This document shows, in pieces, positions 1 to 4,160 of a stretch of DNA of 7,171 nt. The stretch comes from Thermodesulfobacteriota bacterium. Lineage in GTDB: Bacteria > Desulfobacterota > SM23-61. How positions within the stretch are numbered: the stretch's first letter is position 1; each line of letters starts with the position of its first letter. Under the pieces are notes generated by a model. It saw nothing but the letters and a program-made list of their open reading frames with translations. It was not told the DNA's origin and ran no database searches. Position numbers and translations under genes: made by a program. Location: NCBI GenBank assembly GCA_030018715.1, contig JASEHN010000148.1, positions 1 through 7,171 of the forward strand, given 5' to 3'.

Positions 1-2
1 CC

Positions 3-1289
3 CTGCTTGACGCCATAATCCAATGCCTGCCTTCCCCCATCGATCGCGGACCAATCAAGGGGATCCACCCGGTGACCAAAGCCGAAGAAAGCCGGAAGCC
101 TCTGGAAGAAGAACCTTTTTCCGCCTTTGTTTTCAAAACCGTGGCCGACCCATACGCCGGCAAATTGACCATTTTCCGGGTATGGTCGGGTACACTCCAG
201 CCCGATTCCACTCTTTACAACGCCAACAAAGAGGGCAAAGAACGGTTCGGCCATATTCTCCAACTGGAAGGGAAAAATCAAACGCCCATGGAATCCGTGG
301 GCCCCGGGGGCATCGCCGCCGTTTCCAAATTACGCGAAACAACGACCTGGGATACACTCTGCGACGAAAAGAAGCCTATTCTCTATCAGGGCATATCTCT
401 ACCGATTCCGCCCGTATCCTTCGCCGTCGAGCCCAGAGCCAAGGGCGATGAGGAAAAGATCACTTCCTCTCTGGCCCGCTTGAGCGAAGAAGATCCAACG
501 ATCAAACTCCAGCGGGATGAACAGACCAAAGAACTTATCCTCTTCGGCATGGGACAAGTCCACGTGGAAGTCACCGTAGATAAATTAAAGCGCAAATTCG
601 GGGTGGACGTAAACCTGAAGACCCCCAAGATTCCTTACAAAGAAACGATCAAAACCACCAGGACCGGCATTATCTACCGGCACAAAAAACAGAGCGGAGG
701 CCGGGGGCAGTTTGCCGAAGTCCATTTCGAACTCTCTCCCCTGCCCCGGAGCACGGGATTTGAATTCCAGAATGCCCTGGTGGGCATGAATGTTCCCCGC
801 AATTTTGTCCCGGCCGTGGAGAAAGGGGTGGCCGAAGCCATGCAAGCCGGAGTCTTGGCCGGATACCCGGTGGTGGATGTCAAAGTGAAATTCTACGACG
901 GAAAATCTCACGAAGTAGACTCTTCTGAAATCGCCTTCAAGATCGCTGCTCTGATGGCCTTTAAGAAGGGGGTTATGGAAACAAATCCCGTACTCCTGGA
1001 ACCCATCATGAACATGGAAGTGGTTGTTGCTGATGAGTACATGGGCGACGTCATCGGCGACCTTAACAGCCGTAGGGGCCGCGTTCTGGCGGTGGAACCC
1101 CGGTCCAAGGGGCAGCTCATCAAGGTTCAGGTTCCCCTGTCCGAAGTTTTGAAGTACGCCCCTGACCTTACTTCCATGACCAGCGGTCGCGGGTCTTTCT
1201 CCATGGAGTTGTCCCACTACGAGGAAGTGCCTTCCCATCTGACTGAAAAAATTGTGGCTGCGACCAAAGCCGAGCAGAAGGAGTCATAA
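3..1289 (+). CDS. fusA: Elongation factor G-like GTPase, 5'-truncated (domains II-V)
   Basis: The frame is open from base 3 to TAA at 1287-1289 (428 residues), with the start and the whole GTP-binding domain upstream of the window. EF-G is the ribosomal translocase that moves tRNA-mRNA after peptide bond formation. Residue numbers count from base 3. Domain II begins near residue 38 (FSAFVFKTVADPYAGK). Domain III spans about 139-212 and carries GMGQVHVEV. Domain IV spans about 214-330 with QSGGRGQF (230-237), AVEKGVAEAMQAGVLAGYPV and SHEVDSSE, whose histidine (303) matches the domain IV tip histidine needed for translocation. Domain V follows from about 332 (LEPIMNMEV). Wording such as VGMNVPRNFVPAVEKG, in place of the usual VGGVIPKEYIPAVEKG, suggests the second EF-G type (EF-G-2/EF-G-like) rather than the housekeeping copy of the str operon; no rpsL, rpsG or tuf is adjacent. 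EF-G identity is firm; the subtype is inference. Confidence 0.95.
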   Translation: MLDAIIQCLPSPIDRGPIKGIHPVTKAEESRKPLEEEPFSAFVFKTVADPYAGKLTIFRVWSGTLQPDSTLYNANKEGKERFGHILQLEGKNQTPMESVGPGGIAAVSKLRETTTWDTLCDEKKPILYQGISLPIPPVSFAVEPRAKGDEEKITSSLARLSEEDPTIKLQRDEQTKELILFGMGQVHVEVTVDKLKRKFGVDVNLKTPKIPYKETIKTTRTGIIYRHKKQSGGRGQFAEVHFELSPLPRSTGFEFQNALVGMNVPRNFVPAVEKGVAEAMQAGVLAGYPVVDVKVKFYDGKSHEVDSSEIAFKIAALMAFKKGVMETNPVLLEPIMNMEVVVADEYMGDVIGDLNSRRGRVLAVEPRSKGQLIKVQVPLSEVLKYAPDLTSMTSGRGSFSMELSHYEEVPSHLTEKIVAATKAEQKES

Positions 1290-1334
1290 GCTATTGTCGC
1301 TCCTTTGCCAAAGACTTGGTTATCCGATGCTCCC

Positions 1335-1916
1335 ATGACAGCGGCAGAGTCTATTTTAGACAATAAAGACGAAGATCCGTCTCTTCCGCCTGAGGATGAA
1401 ACCCTCCTGGATCAGATCATCGTCAAGGAAGAAGATGCGGCCCAATTTTCCCCGGACTTGATTTACGACCTCCAGGAAAATTTGCCTGATGAACAACGCC
1501 AGAATCTTTACCAAAAAATCATCAAGATGAGTGTCCCGGGAAAAATCCGCCTGGCCATGCTGGGAAACCGGGAGGCGCGGAATATTCTCATCATTGACCG
1601 GAATAAAATTATTCCCCTGGCTGTCCTGCGCAGTCCCAAACTTACGGAGAATGATGTTTTAAACTACGCCCAGCAGAGAAATCTGCCCGAAGATGTCTTC
1701 GCCTACATCGGCAAGAATAAAAGGTGGTCTAAAAATTATTTAATCAAACTGGCCCTGGTCAATAATCCCAAAACTCCCTTTCCTATCGCCATCAAATTTT
1801 TAGATTATCTCCATGATAAAGATCTTAAGGATTTATCCAGGAGTAAAAACATTTCATCTGTTATATCCCGCTCCGCCAAACGGGTATTACTCAAACGGGA
1901 AGGCAAAGGAAAATAA
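1335..1916 (+). CDS. Hypothetical protein with LRV/HEAT-like helical repeats
   Basis: I do not recognise a named family or function. From ATG 1335 the product has 193 residues and no signal peptide or membrane segment, so it is probably cytosolic. The first 40 or so residues are acidic and probably disordered. The rest is a series of short helical units built on a recurring pattern of Leu-Ala, Asn, Pro and Lys: IRLAMLGNREARNIL, KIIPLAVLRSPKLTENDVL, YLIKLALVNNPKTPFPIAI and LKDLSRSKNISSVI. This resembles leucine-rich-variant or HEAT-type solenoids that bind proteins. The C-terminus is strongly basic (KRVLLKREGKGK). It lies in the same frame as the EF-G gene, just after its stop. The start is unsure: ATG 1335 has no clear Shine-Dalgarno, TTG 1305 would add 10 residues, and only a non-standard ATT at 1293 sits correctly (9 nt) behind the AAGGAG at 1278-1283. 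One base separates its TAA from the next ATG, indicating cotranscription. Confidence 0.8.
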   Translation: MTAAESILDNKDEDPSLPPEDETLLDQIIVKEEDAAQFSPDLIYDLQENLPDEQRQNLYQKIIKMSVPGKIRLAMLGNREARNILIIDRNKIIPLAVLRSPKLTENDVLNYAQQRNLPEDVFAYIGKNKRWSKNYLIKLALVNNPKTPFPIAIKFLDYLHDKDLKDLSRSKNISSVISRSAKRVLLKREGKGK

Positions 1917-1917
1917 C

Positions 1918-2379
1918 ATGAATCACCAGGGGGAAGTCATAGCTGTCAATACCAGTCCGGAGAAAGGAACCCGGAAAACCAACGCAGGAGAATCCTGCCT
2001 TCTCCCCGGGTTGGGACTTAAGGATGATGCCCACGCCGGGCAATGGCACCGCCAGGTCAGTCTCCTGGCCATGGAATCGATCGAGAAAATGGTCCGTTTG
2101 GGTTTGAAAGTGGGGCCGGGGGATTTCGCCGAAAATATCACCACCCAAGGTTTAGATTTACTAAAACTTCCTGTGGGCACGAAATTTAGAATCGGGGCGA
2201 GTTCCCTTTTGGAGGTAAGCCAGATCGGCAAAGTTTGCCACACCCGCTGCGCCATTTACTACCAGGCCGGCGATTGTGTGATGCCCAAGGAAGGAATTTT
2301 TGCCAGGGTTCTGGAAGGCGGCCAAATCAAAGTGGGAGATGAGATCCATGTTCTCGGTGGGGATTCTGACCATCAGTGA
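1918..2379 (+). CDS. Stand-alone MOSC domain protein
   Basis: The 153-residue product is a single MOSC domain, the C-terminal fold of eukaryotic molybdenum cofactor sulfurase and of YiiM/YcbX-type proteins that bind molybdenum cofactor or carry sulfur to it. Visible marks are DDAHAGQWHRQVSLLA (36-51), GDFAENITTQG (68-78), the segment GKVCHTRCAIYY with Cys107 and Cys111, then GDCVMPKEGIFARV with Cys120; a conserved cysteine in this region is the presumed sulfur or Mo ligand. ATG 1918 is chosen because it starts right at the domain, lies one base after the previous stop and has AAAGGA at a normal distance. The frame stays open further upstream, but only inside the preceding gene. The coupled mogA gene supports a role in maturation or delivery of the cofactor. 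The physiological substrate is unknown; small MOSC proteins of this type are poorly characterised. Confidence 0.92.
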   Translation: MNHQGEVIAVNTSPEKGTRKTNAGESCLLPGLGLKDDAHAGQWHRQVSLLAMESIEKMVRLGLKVGPGDFAENITTQGLDLLKLPVGTKFRIGASSLLEVSQIGKVCHTRCAIYYQAGDCVMPKEGIFARVLEGGQIKVGDEIHVLGGDSDHQ

Positions 2380-2890
2380 TAAAGGCTCCCGCGGGGAGCG
2401 GGAAGACTTGAGCGGCCCGGAAATCCGCCGGATTATCTCCGAACTCCCGGCCCGCATCGAGGCCTACGAAGTCATTCCTGACGAGGAAGATATAATCATT
2501 CAGAAACTGGTCGATTATGTTGACCGGAAAAAAGTGGACTTGCTTCTCACCACCGGAGGAACCGGCTTAAGCCCCCGTGATGTAACTCCGGAAGCTACCC
2601 GAAAAGTCCTACATAAAGAAATCCCCGGAATCGCCGAAGCCATGCGGGCTGAGGGGATGAAGATCACATCCCTGGCTATGCTCTCAAGGGCAGTATCCGG
2701 CGTTCGCTGCCGGACTTTGATCATCAATCTTCCGGGGAGCCCTCAAGCTGTGCTCGAAAACTTGACAGTAATCTTCCCTGCCCTAAAACATGCCCTGGAA
2801 AAAATTCAGGGAGACCCTTCTGATTGCGCCCCTCAGACAATTCCTTCTCCCCCTAACAAAGAGGGGACATCCATCAATTCCCCGGCTTGA
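2348..2890 (+). CDS. mogA: MogA/MoaB family molybdopterin adenylyltransferase
   Basis: The 180-residue protein matches the MogA/MoaB family, which adenylylates molybdopterin (MPT + ATP to MPT-AMP) before molybdate insertion by MoeA. It opens with VGILTISDKGSRGEREDLSG, has an acidic DEED at 45-48, the hallmark TTGGTGLSPRD (68-78) that binds the pterin and holds a catalytic aspartate, and SRAVSGVRCRTLIINLPGSP (113-132). ATG 2348 is preferred: it begins exactly at the family N-terminus and has GGGAG 9 nt upstream, while ATG 2339 would abut that site. The gene overlaps the MOSC gene by 32 nt, pointing to translational coupling. The catalytic core ends near residue 154 (ALEKIQ). The last 25 or so residues (Asp/Pro/Ser/Thr-rich) are unusual and come from a stretch containing a small CCCCT/AGGGG hairpin, so they look like read-through into former intergenic DNA. 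MogA versus bacterial MoaB cannot be decided from sequence alone. Confidence 0.93.
   Translation: MFSVGILTISDKGSRGEREDLSGPEIRRIISELPARIEAYEVIPDEEDIIIQKLVDYVDRKKVDLLLTTGGTGLSPRDVTPEATRKVLHKEIPGIAEAMRAEGMKITSLAMLSRAVSGVRCRTLIINLPGSPQAVLENLTVIFPALKHALEKIQGDPSDCAPQTIPSPPNKEGTSINSPA
2850..2866. repeat. Small CCCCT/AGGGG hairpin inside the mogA 3' end
   Basis: A 5-bp perfect stem (CCCCT at 2850-2854, AGGGG at 2862-2866) with a 7-nt loop lies within the codons for the odd MogA tail, just before the two convergent genes meet. Similar C-run/G-run pairs occur as dispersed repeats in deltaproteobacterial genomes, from memory only. No T-run follows on either strand, so a classical intrinsic terminator is not supported. 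Confidence 0.35.
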
Positions 2891-3251
2891 TAGGTGGTAA
2901 TTCCTTGCCGGAAATTTCCTTGCGATCTTTAGCTCTGGCCTCTTTTTTAATGGCTTCGATTTCTAATTCGATTTCCCGCACTCTAACTTTATAACTGTCC
3001 ACCTGATCGATCAGGCTTCTGACATCGGCGTGGCTGAAGACCTCTATCTCGCCCCGGCTGTGCATGTCGTATACTAAGCTTCCCAGGCGAATAAAAGTCT
3101 TGCGCACGTTACTCTGAACCGATGAAAGCTCCACTTTTTTCTTCAGGATTTTGCTCTGCTTCCCGGCCTCGGCCATAAAAACTGCTACGCCTTCCTTCAA
3201 CGCTTCCAGGCCTTCCTCCGCTCCTTTTTTGATCATGTCCCAGAGAGCCAT
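2874..3251 (-). CDS. Small coiled-coil hypothetical protein
   Basis: I do not recognise the family. The start ATG (3251-3249) gives 125 residues beginning MALWDMIKKGAEEGLEALKE; it has AAAGGGGG 7 nt upstream, so it is preferred to an in-frame start 42 nt earlier. The N-terminal 50 residues form an amphipathic helix (KKGAEEGLEALKEGVAVFMAEAGKQSKILKKK pattern). A middle part, KTFIRLGSLVYDMH, resembles short proteins whose helices carry a 'LG..VY.L' motif. A second long charged helix (DQVDSYKVRVREIELEIEAIKKEARAKD) is a probable coiled coil, and the tail is Pro/Lys-rich. There is no signal peptide, transmembrane span or cysteine pair. It is a single gene on the minus strand, converging on mogA with a 17-nt overlap of coding sequence. 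A structural or scaffolding role would only be a guess. Confidence 0.8.
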   Translation of the reverse strand: MALWDMIKKGAEEGLEALKEGVAVFMAEAGKQSKILKKKVELSSVQSNVRKTFIRLGSLVYDMHSRGEIEVFSHADVRSLIDQVDSYKVRVREIELEIEAIKKEARAKDRKEISGKELPPIKPGN

Positions 3252-3273
3252 AGGTCGTCCCCCTTTCTTTGGG

Positions 3274-3302
3274 TTTATACCTGCAAATTCCAAATCATTT
3301 AA
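3274..3302 (-). promoter_or_regulatory. Possible sigma70 promoter of the coiled-coil gene
   Basis: Read on the minus strand, a -10 box TATAAA (3279-3274) lies 17 nt from a weak -35 TTAAAT (3302-3297). A start about 7 nt downstream would leave a leader of roughly 16 nt that still contains the AAAGGGGG ribosome site (3266-3259). Spacing is good and the -10 is close to consensus, but the -35 matches only 3 of 6 positions. Confidence 0.4.
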
Positions 3303-3305
3303 AAC

Positions 3306-3452
3306 TTGATGATCTCGTAAAAAGTCGTCACTCCGGTGGAAACCGGAGTCCAGAAAATTTATAACTAATTGAAAGGACTGTCCGCCTGAGGCGGACGGCT
3401 TTCGCCGGAATGACAGAAAAACGTCTTTTCAGACTTTTTACGAATCCATCAA
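3306..3452. repeat. Hairpin-rich inverted-repeat element (MITE/REP-like)
   Basis: The two ends, 3306-3326 and 3432-3452, are near-perfect 21-bp inverted repeats sharing the core TCGTAAAAAGTC / GACTTTTTACGA and outer TTGATG / CATCAA. Just inside, GTCACTCCGG (3327-3336) pairs with CCGGAATGAC (3405-3414) with one mismatch. Within are further hairpins: CTCCGGT/ACCGGAG (3331-3337, 3342-3348), the perfect GTCCGCC-TGA-GGCGGAC (3380-3396), and CGGC-TTTC-GCCG (3396-3407). An exact 9-bp direct repeat, AAAACTTGA, occurs at 3301-3309 and 3451-3459, as expected of a target duplication but also overlapping the terminal repeats. No protein is encoded. From memory, similar 'GTCATTCCGG..GAAA..CCGG' elements are dispersed in deltaproteobacterial genomes; copy number here cannot be seen from one window. 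Confidence 0.75.
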
Positions 3453-3464
3453 AACTTGAAGTTC

Positions 3465-3483
3465 ATAAGACAAGCTTTCTTAT
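3465..3483. other. AT-rich hairpin downstream of the Mut7-C gene
   Basis: ATAAGA (3465-3470) and TCTTAT (3478-3483) form a 6-bp stem around a 7-nt loop centred on AAGCTT. It lies 26 nt past the stop of the minus-strand Mut7-C gene. The stem is weak and only a short T-run occurs some distance after it on that strand, so it is at most a poor terminator. Confidence 0.2.
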
Positions 3484-3509
3484 ATCATTAACCATTCCCT
3501 CAGCCCATG

Positions 3510-3971
3510 TCAATCATTGCTTATCGTTCCTTCCATTTCTCTTTTCATTTTTTGCAAATGGGTCCCCGGCCAGTACGTCCGCCGGCAACTCGGGCAGACA
3601 TGGAAGGAATCATAAGCCCGATAAATGAAATCAGGCACTTTTCCCTCCGCTTCTTCCTTGGGAATGGCCTGAAGGCCCTGGTTGCACATCAGGCAGCGGG
3701 AAAAAAATTTATTCGCCTCTGGTTTTACGCCGAGCCTTAAGAGGGTTTCTCTGATTTGTTCCCCGGGGTCATTGGCTTCAATCACTAAAAATTGAAGGCC
3801 GCCGCCCTTTTCCTGAATTTTCCGGCTGCGGGTCAGCAGCACCCTGCCTTCGGCTAAGGCCGCTTTGACCGCTCCCTCAAGATTTCCTCCGCTCCAATAC
3901 ACCGCGTCCAACCCCAGCATTCGGAGCTTCCTAACTAATTTTCCCAATGTGCGGTCGGCGATGAATTTCAC
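3510..3971 (-). CDS. Mut7-C RNase domain protein with zinc ribbon
   Basis: The 153-residue product fits the Mut7-C family (PF01927, once DUF82), a PIN-like nuclease fold followed by a zinc ribbon, named after the C-terminus of the animal mut-7 exonuclease. The start KFIADRTLGKLVRKLRMLGLDAVYW carries the early acidic residue Asp6 on the first strand. VLLTRSRKI (44-52) and FLVIEANDPGEQIRETL (61-77) are the other core strands. The ribbon is CLMC (93-96) and CPSC (126-129), with YDSFHVCP and TYWPGTH matching the family end. It is full length. Nuclease action on RNA is expected from the family fold and not demonstrated for small bacterial members. The start is GTG at 3971-3969; no Shine-Dalgarno precedes it. 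An ATG 8 nt earlier is out of frame and gives only Met-Lys-Thr-stop. The gene is monocistronic and divergent from the SNF2 gene. Confidence 0.92.
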   Translation of the reverse strand: MKFIADRTLGKLVRKLRMLGLDAVYWSGGNLEGAVKAALAEGRVLLTRSRKIQEKGGGLQFLVIEANDPGEQIRETLLRLGVKPEANKFFSRCLMCNQGLQAIPKEEAEGKVPDFIYRAYDSFHVCPSCRRTYWPGTHLQKMKREMEGTISND

Positions 3972-3977
3972 GTTTTC

Positions 3978-4006
3978 ATTTTATCCGTTCTTTAACTCAG
4001 AGTCAA
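3978..4006 (-). promoter_or_regulatory. Strong sigma70-like promoter, probably leaderless, for Mut7-C
   Basis: On the minus strand TTGACT (4006-4001) is followed after exactly 17 nt by TAAAAT (3983-3978); 10 of 12 bases match consensus. Only six bases (GAAAAC) separate the -10 box from the GTG start codon at 3971, so the expected +1 is the G of GTG. That, with no ribosome-binding site, predicts a leaderless mRNA. The promoter is seen in sequence; the transcription start is inferred. Confidence 0.6.
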
Positions 4007-4060
4007 AACATCCCGAGGCCTTGTCCGCATCACTTTAGACCACAATGCCCAAAAAGGGGG

Positions 4061-4089
4061 TTGTATTTTGGCGATTTTTGCGCTATGAA
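4061..4089 (+). promoter_or_regulatory. Weak candidate promoter for the SNF2 gene
   Basis: TTGTAT (4061-4066) and TATGAA (4084-4089) are separated by 17 nt, giving 7 of 12 consensus matches, and would leave a leader of about 65 nt before ATG 4161. It is the best plus-strand pair I see in the 189-nt gap between the divergent genes, but it could easily be chance. Confidence 0.2.
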
Positions 4090-4160
4090 TTTCAGTATCG
4101 TCCCCCAAATGGATTCCTGCGCCTGAAGGAATTTTTTAGCGGAACAAGGTTGACCGAAAA

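Noticed and set aside
585..1238. Minus-strand open frame of 217 codons
   Set aside because: Antisense to well-conserved EF-G domains III-V.
3306..3452. CRISPR or riboswitch reading of the hairpin region
   Set aside because: There is no spaced direct-repeat array, and the element lies downstream of the Mut7-C gene and upstream of a gene that has its own short leader; terminal inverted repeats fit a mobile or REP-type element better.
3410..3740. Short plus-strand frames across the repeat and the Mut7-C gene
   Set aside because: They run through the inverted-repeat end and antisense to Mut7-C; no ribosome sites and low-complexity Phe-rich translations.
4051..4117. GGGGG (4056-4060) and CCCCC pairing in the SNF2 leader as an operator or attenuator
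   Set aside because: The arms share only the G/C runs plus a couple of bases over a long loop; no convincing stem.
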